Shown: positions 22,793 through 33,986, counted from the stretch's first letter. The stretch: DNA of 64,000 bases from Harmothoe impar (GCA_947462335.1 OX381707.1:34771618-34835617); one strand, 5' to 3'. The notes: generated from the sequence alone by a model not told the origin. Numbers and translations: made by a program.

Positions 22793-23009
22793 GGTAGATT
22801 CACCTCGAGTCAACCACACACCTGGACCCTGACATTTGCATTTGTAGTGATATTCAATCTTGCTATTATCATCTGTTTATGTATAATAGAACAATGTGCA
22901 TGTTACTCTAACTGATAAAGGACAACTCAAGAGCTTATAATTCAGGATCCAAAAATACAAATACAGGTGTCTGACTCAAGGTATGTGGTCGACTTTGGAT
23001 GAATCTACC
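22793..23009. mobile_element. GGTAGATTCA MITE, copy B
   Basis: Begins GGTAGATTCACCTCGAGTC and ends GACTTTGGATGAATCTACC. Inner words GTCTGACTCAAGGTATGTGG match copy A. Two copies 1.1 kb apart with shared ends define a family. Confidence 0.75.
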
Positions 23010-23459
23010 CTGTATAGCCCTGTTAGATCGTCTCTCTTCACCTAGAGCAATGTTAAGCCTATACCACGACCTGTCTAACCCTCATACCACCACAGCGGTT
23101 CTGGCACTTATAATGTACTCCCAAATCCCCAGATATGCCCCCTATAAGCCCAACCCATGCTAACAATTACCAAACCGACCATAAAAGTCTCCCACCCCCA
23201 GGACCACCAATATAAGGCACTCTACCCATGCTCAGTACACTTGTCCCCGACATCAATTCCCATGTCCACTGCGTCACTCATCCCTACTCATTTACGTGTG
23301 CATACAACCCCGATACCCGCTGCACCACGTCCGCCGCTACTGACCACAATGGTCAGCTCGGCCCTGACCAAACAAATCCCCACAAACCCCCATCCTATGT
23401 CCCTCCCCCTCGGCTCCTACCGCCCCCAAATACCACCACCCTATTACCCCACAACTGTC
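23010..23459. other. C-rich non-coding stretch
   Basis: Low-complexity CCCCA/CCAC-rich DNA keeps long Pro/Thr frames open (for example 23157-23756). No domain, no gene called. Confidence 0.4.
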
Positions 23460-23645
23460 ACACTTTCCGACCCATTTCGCGTGTCGCCCGGCGCCCAATC
23501 CGCCGGCCCGGCCGCCGTAAAAAACGTGTGTAATTCCCGGCACTGGCCGCGTCGCTCCTTGTTGAACCGGCCCGACCTGACGGCGCCGCATTGTGACGCG
23601 CGCAAATTGAATTTCGGCGCGAGCTGGGCGCCGACCCACGTCGTG
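23460..23645. promoter_or_regulatory. CpG-dense patch
   Basis: A sharp local rise in CpG: TTTCGCGTGTCGCCCGGCGC, CGGCGCCGCATTGTGACGCG and TTCGGCGCGAGCTGGGCGCC. It contrasts with T/C- and G-rich flanks. CpG retention could mark an unmethylated promoter or enhancer. No start site or gene next to it can be shown. Confidence 0.3.
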
Positions 23646-24110
23646 GGGCAGTGGGAGGGGTGGTGGTGGTTGGTGGGGGAGGAGTGGTATAGAGGATGGA
23701 CTGGAGGCTGGCTCACTGAGGGACATGAGGGCTGCCTTGGATTGGCCGAGGGGTGACTAGGGGGTGAATGGGTATAAGGGCAGGTGGAGGGGATGGAGGG
23801 GTGGGATGGCACCAGAACTAAGGTTGGGGGGGGGGGGAGAGGGAAAAGCCGAGCAGGTAGAGGAGCAGATATGGCGGGGTCGGTGGTATGTGTGAAAGGC
23901 TGCTGGGTAGCAGGAGGTGTGGGGGGTACATATTAAATCTGCCTGGCTGCTGAAGAAGGGAGGTGTAGCAGGGGAGGATGTGGGGGCAATAGCAGGGGAG
24001 GATGTGGGGGCAGTGGCAAGGGAGGGGTGGCAGTGGCAGGGGGTTGGGGCGGCAAACTCCTGCCCCCCAAATACCGGATTGTCTGATCACATCCCCAGCC
24101 CTTCCCGCCC
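23646..24110. other. G-rich low-complexity stretch
   Basis: GGTGGTGG, G12 at 23826-23837 and repeated GAGGATGTGGGGGCA at about 23960-24010. Frames on both strands follow composition only. Confidence 0.5.
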
Positions 24111-24113
24111 GGC

Positions 24114-24190
24114 TGACCTTCACCTTGACCTTCACCCTGACCTTCACAGCAGCCCGTAAATGGCCTCACCGTGACCCCGACTGACCTCTG
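24114..24190. promoter_or_regulatory. Cluster of nuclear-receptor-type half sites
   Basis: TGACCTT (AAGGTCA on the minus strand) occurs at 24114, 24126 and 24138, exactly 12 bp apart. TGACCCC and TGACCTC follow within the next 50 bp. AGGTCA with a 5-prime A extension is the half site of several nuclear receptors. The 12-bp spacing could equally come from a short tandem duplication. Confidence 0.35.
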
Positions 24191-25244
24191 CCCCAAAAGA
24201 CGCCAATAAAGCGCCACCTGCAGGGAGCAGGGCGCAGCGTCTAGCTCTAGAGATCCAGGGGCCTTGGGGGGTAGAGGGGGGAGACAGGGGAGGCCAATAC
24301 TGCCTTCAAAGGTTGGCAATAGGTGTTCGGCTACTAACCCTGTCATCCCCCATCCGCTCTCCCACGCAGTCTCCTCCCTTCTACTACTGTGCCCAGGGCT
24401 ACATTCACCGTCCACCGACGGCACGCGCCTTTACCCACCCCCTCCCACACCCACATTATACATACTCACTGCAGGGGAGATGGTCGTGGGAGATATCTCA
24501 TGGACGCGCGGCCATTAGAGATCCGACGCCGATCAAAGTGGATCTCAGAGGGTTCGCCTGCTCCCCAAGCGCAATGATATAAGCGATAAATGTACACAGG
24601 GGTCAGGGTGTCGGCGCGTTTATACCCCGCGCCGCAGCCGCCACGCTCAGCCGCCACCTCCACCGCCGCCAAACCCATCACACACCCACACACCCACACC
24701 CCTCTCACCCCTCACTACTCCTACCTTCTACTCCACGGGCTGGCCCTGGGGGAACGTTCACACCTGACGCCGCCTATTTTGGAGGTTTTTTTCAAGGTCC
24801 TGACCCCTACTCCCTGTCACTATTCTGAGCAAATCCGCCTGTGAATTAAACACTGGGCCACGTTTCATCACTTAACCCAAAGCCCCATCCTCCCGCCTCA
24901 AACCCCCTAGCTGGTGACGTCATTTGTGAATGTTCCCCAACCCCTCTACGGTTTTTCTGATTGGATGCGTGCACTGCCTCTTGGACAGGCACACCATAGA
25001 AACAGGAAACCATCCAAGGCTGAGCGTATAGTACTAGATGGTCCATGCTAATGGTTCCGCCCTCCACGTGAGCAGCTCTGAGCAGCTCCACCAGAGCAAC
25101 TCCTACACCTCACTGCGTGAGGGTCTAGGGCTGACCAGTTTGACTGTAGTGGGAGTTGTAGTAGTACAAATGTATACAGTAATGCCCAAATGTTGACAGC
25201 ATAGTGAGTGTAAAAGCTGAATACCTACATTTCATGGAACTGAG
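24191..25244. other. No gene recognised
   Basis: GC-rich with many short overlapping frames on both strands. GAGCAGCTC occurs twice at 25070-25088. No domain or repeat family identified. Confidence 0.4.
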
Positions 25245-25816
25245 CACCACTGTGTGTTAAGTCACTAAGTAGTGTATGGGGATGCCCCTATGAAACAGGC
25301 TCACTAGTGTACCACTGTATGTTCAGTAAGTGAGTAGTATACGGGGATGCCCCTATGAAGCGGGTTCAGTAGTATACCACTGTTCAGGCAGTAAGTAGTA
25401 TATGGGGATGCCCCTATGAACCAGGTTCCGTAGTGTACCACTGTTCAGGCAGTAAGTAGTATATGGGGATGCCCCTATGAACCAGGTTCCGTAGTGTACC
25501 ACTGTTCAGGCAGTAAGTAGTATATGGGGATGCCCCTATGAACCAGGTTCCGTAGTGTACCACTGTTCAGGCAGTTAGTAGTATATGGGGATGCCCCTAT
25601 GAACCAGGTTCCGTAGTGTACCAATGTTCAGGCAGTAAGTAGTATATGGGGATGCCCTTATGAACCAGGTTCTGTAGTGTACCACTGTTCAGGCAGTAAG
25701 TAGTATATGGGGATGCCCTCATGAACCAGGTTCCGTAGTATACCACTGTTCAGGCAGTAAGTAGTATATGGGGATGCCCTTATGAACCAGGTTCCGTAGT
25801 GTACCACTGTTCAGGA
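25245..25816. repeat. 61-bp minisatellite, about 9 units
   Basis: Units carry TTCAGGCAGTAAGTAGTATA, TGGGGATGCCCCTATGAA and CCAGGTTCCGTAGTGTACCA. The first two units are diverged, the rest nearly identical, and the array stops abruptly at 25816. Confidence 0.9.
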
Positions 25817-26147
25817 TGCCCCCTGGGGATTTACTACATTTCAAGAATCGAACTGTATTGTAGCAAACACAAAACATCAATTTAGATTTGTACAGGTATT
25901 ATTTATATAAATGTCCCTCAATGTAAGAGGTGTTATAACGCATAACTACATGGTGGATTTAGAGCATTAACAGCAATGTCTGTATCATATTACTGCACAC
26001 GTAAATGAGCAAAAACGACTTCTATTAAGCACCAGCTGGCAATAAGCGGGTTAAATCGATTTTTGATTCTGTTGACGAAATTAATCTCTTCTCTAGAGTC
26101 ATCTGACAGTTGACATTAAAGACAGAGGTTCCATGGAAGTAGACAAT
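25817..26147. other. No feature seen
   Basis: AT-rich single-copy sequence with no long frame. Confidence 0.4.
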
Positions 26148-26349
26148 TTAACTCTTTTAGAGGCCCCATAGATGTACCAAGCAGTTGGTCGTCATAATGC
26201 ATGGATGCAGCCCTGGCGAGTAACCCGCCATATCTACATCGTCATTCCGACCCTTCATGCATGTATCAGCTCCATAGGATTGGCATTTATGCGTCACAAC
26301 GACAAAGCCCATAGTACATTAAAGTATTCTACTGACCTTAAAGGGTTAA
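26148..26349. mobile_element. TTAA MITE, eroded left end
   Basis: TTAACTCTTTTAGAGGCC at the left, ACCTTAAAGGGTTAA at the right. The left inner hairpin (ATGCATGGATGCAGCCCTGG) is kept and the right is worn. Confidence 0.7.
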
Positions 26350-26928
26350 GTGCTATAGTCAGTAAAAAATAACTGCTTTGTCAGCACCTGGCCGACCAAG
26401 GCAGCTGCACAAAGCCCTGCTGATTTACTGTCACTATTCTGGGAGACATTATTGTGCTGCCATTCTGGTTTTATCGTTTCATAATTCTAGTAGATGGAAT
26501 TCAATCGTTGTCTACCAGAATATTTGAGTTCTAGTATGAACAGTCGTTACCAGTAACAGTCGTTATTGCCGAGACAGTAGATAATTCAAATCTCCCTGTC
26601 ATTGCAAACAGCATTGCTATCTCGACCTGCTGGTTTATTTGGTTTAAAATCCAAGATCTGCCTGTTTTAGCACAGGTACTCAGATTAGCACAGGTCCCGT
26701 TTCAGGACAGGCTAGAAAAGGGTACTAAAAGAATACCAACCACAAAATATTCATCTCAAATAAGCAAGGGTCTGTGCAAAGGCATCTATGTAATAACTTA
26801 ATGCCCTTGTTGTGACTAGGCCATGGTGATACTCAGACTGACACAACCATTTGTACCTCTCTCCTTCCTACAGTGGGCAAGCATTAGTCGCCGCACCTTC
26901 TAGTGCCTACAACAACTCTTTTATCGTC
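26350..26928. other. No feature seen
   Basis: Single-copy sequence with no frame over 60 codons. AGCACAGGTAC and AGCACAGGTCC recur near 26670-26700 but do not form an array. Confidence 0.4.
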
Positions 26929-27188
26929 TTAACCCTTTAAGGGCCACAGAGTACTAGCTTCAATGAAGTATGCACTTGGTCGTCATGACCCATGGATGCA
27001 GCCCTGGCGGGTCTACTCACCGATGCTACATTCAAGCATTATGGTGACCCTACGAGGTTCATAATTATAAACCCTGAAGGTTCGGCATGATGCTTGAAAA
27101 CAGCACTGGCGAGTGCATACATGCATCTATGCAACTAAAGGGTATACATGTAATAAATTAAAGCACTATGCGGCCCTTAAAGGGTTAA
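26929..27188. mobile_element. TTAA nested-palindrome MITE, type copy
   Basis: TTAA at 26929-26932 then CCCTTTAAGGGCCAC. The right end is GCGGCCCTTAAAGGG then TTAA at 27185-27188. Family structure compiled from the members here: outer ends CCCTTTAAGGGCCGCAT; left inner hairpin from TGCATGAATGCAGCCCTGG through CGAGTAACTCG to CCAGTGCTGCATTCATGCA; a central CCGACCCT and AGGGTCGG pair; then a right inner hairpin nearly the same as the left. Because the right half is roughly the reverse complement of the left and each half is itself palindromic, the element can fold as one long stem or as separate hairpins. TTAA flanks and CCC ends fit a piggyBac-type non-autonomous element. No coding capacity. Confidence 0.85.
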
Positions 27189-29061
27189 CCACACACAGGC
27201 TGGGTGGTGGTGAAGGGCTCTGGAGGGGCTGAGAGCCATATAATGGCTGCCATCCCATCTGAGGTCATTACGAGGGTGCTCCACGACCAGGCCAATTCAT
27301 TAAGCCTCATTAATATGCAATTAGCGCCGGGCGGCCAGCCCCGCATCCCTCAGGTGAAAGGGGGGAATATTATGAGGGTGGAAGGGTAGAAGAGGACGTC
27401 AGGTAATGCTATTGTCAGTAAGCAGCTGCTATCAGAAGAAGGGGGGGGGGGGGCAGGACACTCAATTATCCTGTTATCATAGACTAGGCTCATACTGTAA
27501 TAGGGTATGGGTCCTCCATTTCATGGGATCATTTGGAAGAGGATTTTTATAAACAGTATGAAATACTATAGGGTTAATATTTTCATATCTTCTCGTTCTA
27601 CTTTAATCAAATCTAAATTGCATTTGCATTTATTTAGTGCATTTGTTTTGAATATGATAATGCACCTTATTATAGTAAAGCTTAGGATCGACTACCCTGT
27701 TGATGTCATTATGGTCGGATGAAAGCAAAATCATTTACCGGTAATCTATAGGGATCTGAAAATGATCTGGTGCTTCCTTAGAGGGTACTAGATTTTATCG
27801 GGATCCACACCCGGCATTATCAGCTGGCCAAGCACACCCCCGATGCATTACTGTACACAGCACACCTAGTCTACCATTGTCGAATAACGACTGTCAGTGT
27901 CTAGGTATAAGGTTCCAATTATGACAACACCCCTCCCTACCTGCCCCCAATCGGCCATGAGTTTATACACTGACAAGGAAGTCCCCGTCACCCCGCCGAC
28001 TGTACCCCCGCGCCGTGATATAATCAAAAGCGTGTTTACCCCATGTTGCTCTGTGGTGAGTGATTGATTTCTGTAAGCCTCTGAATGCCACTGTCTAGCC
28101 TCTCCCCACCCCCACCTCCCCTCCCCTCTCCACATCAGTGAGGCGGGCTGGGAATCCCTTCAAAGCGTCTCCATCCACGGGGAAAAGAGGGTGTGTAAGT
28201 TGGGGGGATGGTGGGTCCAGTAGTGAATGGCGTCTACGTGTATATACGAGGTCAGTGTTACATCGTTTCTGACATCCTCCTTGGTCTGCCAAGTCGATGT
28301 TTTGTCAATGGAAAAGGTCAGGAGGAACAAACTGCTAGCATTTAATTAAAAGGAAATTGGAGAAAATGGAGGCAAGTTCTCCCTTGCTTGAAAAATGAAA
28401 TAACTGAATATATATGGGTGGGCTGCAGGAGAAAGGAAGCTTGCAAGGATGGTAATGACCTTGCGGCGTGCCTCAGGAGCTCCTTCAGAGTTGGGGTCAC
28501 CCATTGAATCACATGTATATATTATGAAAGTAGGGGTAGGTAATATACACCAGGGGTGCAACCCTGGGAGTCTAGAAATGGCTCTAGGGGCCACAGCACA
28601 TAGATTGAATCATATCAGAAAAGAAGGATCACTGTGGAAAGCTACTACAATAGAACAAGCTCCTCTCTTTAATCATGTGGTTCCTCTGCTCAATACTGAC
28701 AGTGAATGACTCACCAGTGTTGTGAATCAACCTACTACGCCATGTAATCCCTTCTAACCATAGAGGCAGGCGTTTAGCTGACAACTGTTATTTGATTTCA
28801 AGCAATCCGCTCCTGTATAAGCAGCCAGTGCTAATCCTTGTTGTTAGCGGATCCTATGGGAGCTCGGGCTAAACCGTACATGGTCATGTGACACTTATTC
28901 CCACTGTGTGTGGGGTATGACATGGGTCTGGAGGAAGCACTACAGACTGTATCCAACCCCCAGGGTGGCTGACAGTAATAATATCATTAACATGCAGGAA
29001 TCGACTTAAAACTGCTCACCACCGCCTCTCATCCAACTACAGCAGTTCACATAGGTTATGG
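27189..29061. other. Non-coding stretch, one AT-core patch
   Basis: 27260-27345 contains GCCAATTCATTAAGCC and CATTAATATGCAATTAG in a GC-rich surround, typical of developmental enhancers but unproven. G13 at 27441-27453. Frames of 60-90 codons on both strands (27866-28292, 28346-28709) have no domains. Confidence 0.35.
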
Positions 29062-29194
29062 TTTACACTTTAAGTGTTGCAGAGTGGTTTAATATGCTAT
29101 GCCCGTGGTCGCCATGATATATGAATGCATCATGCCGACTCTCCAGAAGTCTATCAAGCCCATATTGAATCGACATAAAGCTTGAAAGGGTTAA
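29062..29194. mobile_element. TTAA MITE, internally shortened
   Basis: Left end ACACTTTAAGTGTTGCAGAG, right end AAGCTTGAAAGGGTTAA. The centre keeps GAATGCATCATGCCGACTC but only part of the hairpins. About 133 bp. Confidence 0.65.
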
Positions 29195-31049
29195 TACCAT
29201 AATTGTCACCGGGGCAGTGTGCCAGACTGTATAAGTTGCGTTTTTCTAAATGATTCATTTTGTTGTATCAAAAAGGCAAACACATTATATTGTTTGTGTT
29301 TCAATACCAATATTGTGAGTGGGAAGCTCACTTATTGCCGACTGCTCATGAAGTATTCACTTGTTATAATATCCACTCCACTTACTAAGCAGCATCCCAT
29401 GTAATGTAGATATGATTGATGATAGCTCACACAAATTGTGGTAGAATTGTCGACTGGGATGTCATTTGTCATTATTATACAGAATGTTAGAGCCAATATA
29501 GTTTGGCCATGCTTAGTGGACAGTTGTAATATTGAATCGGGACAGATTTAGTACCTATTTATTTATGTTGTACTTCTTTCTGGTCAATTTATACCTACCG
29601 GTACTGTGGTTGTTATTGAATCTCTACATTCCCCCCTTTTTTTAAACCAAATTGCCACTACTGGTGAATCCATTATTGGTGTTAAATCATTTTCAATTAC
29701 ACTGACAGATCTGTTAATGTGTTTTCCACAACTACTTCCGCTAGAGAACCCAACCATCCCCAGTCCTTATCATACGTGAGCCAACCTTTCAGTTAATAGC
29801 GGATCGCTGCCTTGTTTAATTTCAATGAGAAGAATTTATAAATATTCATCCCCGAAATCCGGCTCGGCTAAATTAATCTGAATTGGGCAAGTACCGTTTA
29901 AAAAGGGGCTCCGCTTTGCAGGCAACGTGAGAAGGGGTGAGTGGGGGTATTAGCGATGCTCAGATGTGGGGGCAACTTTAGCAAACGGCCAGTGACAACA
30001 AAAGCCTCTGGCATAAAGCGTTGTCAACCTGGCCTGCTGAGTGATGAATTCCACGCTTACCACCATGGATCGATCATTGCGCTGCCTCTTTGAAATTTTC
30101 AAATTGGCGGCGCGCCAAATTAGCAGAGGGGACGTGGGTGCTGAAATAGGGATGGTGCCGGGTGATGGTGGTGTGTGAGTGTGTGTGTTCAGGAGGGGGC
30201 AGATACAGGGGAAGGGGGTGTGTAGATAGACAGTAGCAACAATCATGTGCGCCTCCCATACCCTACAGGGAAAATAAGATTTCAGGAGATCGCAGATAAA
30301 GGAAATTAGCGGGGGGAAATTGAGCAATGGCGCTGGTCTGAAAGAAGCGATAGTCCCCAAGGCTAATCACTGGTGACACAGGCTGACAGGAGTGTGTGTA
30401 GGTAACCTTAGTGGGTCCGGTAACTGGGTTGTGTCCCCCCTGATGGAACAACACTGCACCCGGCCTCACCCTGCCCCTCCTGCTTTGTCGCCCACTAAGG
30501 ACGGCCTTGATTGTCCCGCTCCATCGGCTGTGACGGCTGCCAATGCCTGTCTCCGTCCCCTCCTCCTGTGTCCCCATACCACTCCTATACCCAGTACCAG
30601 CCGACAGCGTACTGCATAGAACTGCCTATAGGACCCTGGAGGGAGCAGCGCTGGTTAGGGTGGTACACACTGAGAAGAGCTGATATGACTGGCACAAACA
30701 TGTCCCCTATTTGTACCCATCAAGGTATGTCTTATCTGTGATTACAAGGGGACAAATTCAAGGATTTTACGGCAAAGCCGTAGTGGCTTTGGGTTTTATA
30801 GGATTGTTATGAACTACAGGTGAGAAAACGAGGGGGCATAGATTTATAATTTTTGGTGTTTCTGGGGTTCTTATGCAATTCAAGTTTGATGGTTTGCAGC
30901 AACACTGCATGGCCAGTCAATTACATGCACTTAGCTAAATCTTTTTGATTTTTATTGGTTTTACTGCAGCTGGTATAACAATAGAATCCAATATGTGCCA
31001 ATGGAATCAAATAGGTACCAATGCAACTCCATTGATGCCTATGCAAATA
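29195..31049. other. No gene recognised
   Basis: 29800-30130 mixes AT-core words (AAATTAATCTGAATTGG, GCGGCGCGCCAAATTAGC) with GC-rich DNA and could be conserved non-coding DNA. A 136-codon minus frame (29950-30360) and a 104-codon one (30263-30577) lack domains. Confidence 0.35.
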
Positions 31050-31576
31050 TCATCTTGGCAGCCATCTTGAAAATTACCTGGATCAAAAAATCGGAGCCTA
31101 CAAATGGATTCTACACCCCAGAAAACCCTATTATACATGTGTCATACAAGGAAATCAGACAATCTTGAGTTTTTGGTGGCCATCTTGGCAGCCATCTTGG
31201 AAATATCTCCGATTGAAAATCTGAGCCTGAAAATAGATTCTACATCCCAGAAAACCCTACTTTCCATGTATCACACAAGGAAATCAGACAATCTTGAGTT
31301 TTTGGTGGCCATCTTGGCAGCCATCTTGGAAATTTCTCGGATTGAAAATCTGAGCCTGAAAATGGATTCTACATCCCAGAAAACCCTACTATCCATGTAT
31401 CACACGAGGAAATCAGACAACCTTGAGTTTTTGGTGGCCATCTTGGCAGCCATCTTGGAAATTTCCCGGATTGAAATTGTGAGCCTGAAAATGGATTCTA
31501 CATCCCAGAAAACCCTATTATCCATGTATCACACAAGAAAATCAGACAATCTTGAGTTTTTGGCAGCCATCTTGGC
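31050..31576. repeat. 129-bp tandem repeat, four units
   Basis: Unit starts recur at 31104, 31233, 31362 and 31491, exactly 129 bp apart. Each contains TGGATTCTACATCCCAGAAA and two nested CATCTTGGCAGCCATCTTGG words. As 129 is 43 codons, a 179-codon plus frame stays open across the array and into the following purine tract. Differences between units mostly change the amino acid, which speaks against coding. Confidence 0.9.
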
Positions 31577-31900
31577 AGTCAGAGGGAGGAGGAGGGGGCA
31601 GAAGGAGGGAAGGCAGAGGAAGGGCAGAGGGAGGAGAAGGTAACAGGAAGGAGGAAAATGGGGTAGAGTTGGGGGGGAGGGGTAGATGGGGTAGTAGGAG
31701 GGGGCATAGGAAGGAGGAGAGGGTAGAGGGAGGAGGAGAGGGCAGAGGGGGGAGGAGAGGGCAGAGAAAGGAGGGAGGAGGAGGAGAGGGCAGAGGCAGG
31801 AGGAGGAGAGGGCAGAGGCAGGAGGAGGAGGAGAGGGCAGAGGCAGGAGGAGGAGGAGAGGGCACAGGGAGGCACAGGGAGGAGGAGGGGGGCACAAGGA
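31577..31900. repeat. Purine tract (GGA/GAG-rich), about 320 bp
   Basis: Almost pure A and G on the plus strand, built on GGGAGGAGGAG and AGAGGGCAGAGG words. Such tracts can adopt triplex or G-quadruplex structures. Open frames on both strands are compositional. Confidence 0.9.
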
Positions 31901-32519
31901 GGACTTGTGATGGCCTTCCTTTAAAGACTGTAAAATATTATTTCAGGGTTGGTGCATGTGTGTGTGGGGTGGGGGAGGGGTAATTATGTTGGACTTCACA
32001 GTTTGTCTTTGGGCGGGCTTGAGTGATTTCAAGAGCCACCCTGGACCCACTCAACTTCTAGTATAGGTCCTGTATGTGCATAGTATGGGAATTGGCATTG
32101 ACATTGACAGCTTGGCTTGGCATGGGAGTCAATAGTTATTAGGCTGGTGCCTATCCTTGCCATTGACAGCAACATTAGAGAACTCAAAATATGGCTGTTC
32201 ACAAGATGTCTAGGCCTTACCACAAGGCACATTGGTTCAACATGTAGTAACTGAAAGCAAGATCTAGGATAAATTAGTCTTGCACACACCTGCAAGGACA
32301 CATGGGGATACCAGTCCTAGCAGGGTTTAAGGGCCAGCTAGGGCTATATCTAACAATGAACAAGGGGGCCTATGCTAGTCTTTTCTTGTCAAAAATCTAA
32401 ACCCTCCTCTGTGGTGCAAATGGCTTTGGGGACAAGGTCCCAAAGCCAATAACCACAGCCGGCGAAATTTAAAATGGCCGAAATCTAGATTCCTATAGGG
32501 CCTGAGCGGAACTGGAACT

Positions 32520-32633
32520 GGTTGCGGCGGTCCGCACTGATAAGCTAGATACAACCTTGTCCCTGGAAGTGATGGTTATCCAGGGACAATGTCCCATTCA
32601 AGATGTGTCTAATCAGTCGTTGTAACCGCAACC
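32520..32633. repeat. 114-bp imperfect hairpin
   Basis: GGTTGCGG at the left end pairs with CCGCAACC at the right. At the tip TTGTCCCTGGA (32557-32567) pairs perfectly with TCCAGGGACAA (32579-32589). Between them the stem is partly paired. It looks like an old short inverted-repeat element. Confidence 0.6.
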
Positions 32634-32964
32634 AGCGACATTTAACATGGTGGACTGACTGGGTATGAGTCTATATGCCTGTATATCTTGTCGGCACCTT
32701 GGGTGCGGAACTGTTACTGTTCCTAGACATGCACGGGCTAGGTGACGATACCTCTTAACCTACAGGGACATGACATTTGACAATCAGCTTCTTGTTCACT
32801 CCATGCAACTATTCAAAATGCTTAAACTCAGTCTTCCGCGAGGTAACCGCCTCTCTTTATAAATACACGGTTAGTACAGAATTTGAAAAAAAAAAAAGAC
32901 ATCATTATATGTATGCAATTCTGGTCAACCTTTTGTATGACATTGACATGGTCTAATAAATACA

Positions 32965-33030
32965 AACGTTTTGGAGGGAAAACAGGAATTCCTGCAAAAG
33001 CATGGCAAGTGGCATGTCTGACTGCATCGA
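32965..33030. repeat. Dispersed repeat, GGAATTCCTGCA family
   Basis: GGAATTCCTGCAAAA, then GGCAAGTGGCATGTCTG, matches the order of words at 2230-2275. Confidence 0.45.
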
Positions 33031-33792
33031 GTCCATGGGCGTGGCAGTGCAGTCTATAGCCCACGCTAGGTCTGACCCACATGCCTGCGGCCTGGTTATG
33101 AGGCATGGGAAGCAGGGGAGGTAACATGTCTATGGCCATGTTTACCTCCCACTGGTGCCCTTGGCCGCCGTGTGACCGCCGCCTGCAGGCTACAGTAGGC
33201 ACCGGCTGACTTGTGCGGCACCAGTCGGGTTGGTGGGTGCATGACGTGTACAACACCACAGGCGCCCTGGGGGCTGTTTCAATATGAAACCTGTGCACCC
33301 CCACACATTTTATATAGAGTCCTGGATTCTTTTTCATGGGGGCCGCAAATACTTTATGGAGGGTACCCAACTAGCATATAAAGCATTTCCCGGCAAACCA
33401 CATTAAGCATTTACGGGGGTCCGCAAATGTTTCGTAATCTGCGGTGAAACAGCCTCCTGGGGTCGGGGCGGGGGGAGGAGAGGGGTGGAGGACAGCAGGC
33501 CCTGCTGGCGAGTGGGAAACTGCCAAGCATTGTCAGCCGCCCGATCGATAGAACCAACACGTTCGATAAATCCAGTCAAATCGCATCGGTGGACGTTGAC
33601 CCAAATATCAAAGAACCAGACCCACTTCTCCCATCCTTCTCCCCAGTGCCCCAGCCCCTCTCACGACACGTCATCCTCTGCACCCAGCCCCCCCCCCCTC
33701 CTCCAGAGCCAACAAGCCATACGGTAAGCCTCAGCCCTCCTCCCACACCCCCTTCTGTTATGGATGCAGTGCCGTCTTCTCACATCCTCATA

Positions 33793-33986
33793 TTAGCCCT
33801 TTAAAGGCCGCATGCAGCTTTAATCTCCTTGGTCGCAGTGGTGCATGAATACAGCCTTGGGAAGTTAATCTCATAGGGTCGGCATGACGTGTGAATGCAG
33901 TCCATGCGAGCGACTCGCCTGGACTGCATTTATGCATCATAACGACCAAAGGCATTAATGCAATTTGCAAGTCCTCAAAGGGTTAA
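33793..33986. mobile_element. TTAA-family MITE, TTAG left and TTAA right
   Basis: TTAGCCCTTTAAAGGCCGCATG at the left, CAAGTCCTCAAAGGGTTAA at the right. The right inner hairpin (GCGAGCGACTCGCCTGGACTG) is clear and the left is shortened. Confidence 0.75.

Larger units (their letters stand above)
31901..33792. other. No gene recognised
   Basis: The 180-codon minus frame at 32828-33370 overlaps a dispersed repeat (GGAATTCCTGCAAAA near 32985) and has no domain. A12 near 32885 and C11 at 33688-33698. Confidence 0.4.

Noticed and set aside
23157..23812. Overlapping 100-199-codon frames on both strands
   Set aside because: C-rich/G-rich composition and CpG patch, with no domain on either strand.
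31104..31643. 179-codon plus-strand frame as a gene
   Set aside because: Four 129-bp repeats plus purine tract; differences between units mostly change amino acids and there is no recognised domain.
32828..33370. 180-codon minus-strand frame
   Set aside because: Overlaps a dispersed repeat and a poly-A stretch (run of Phe in translation), no domain.
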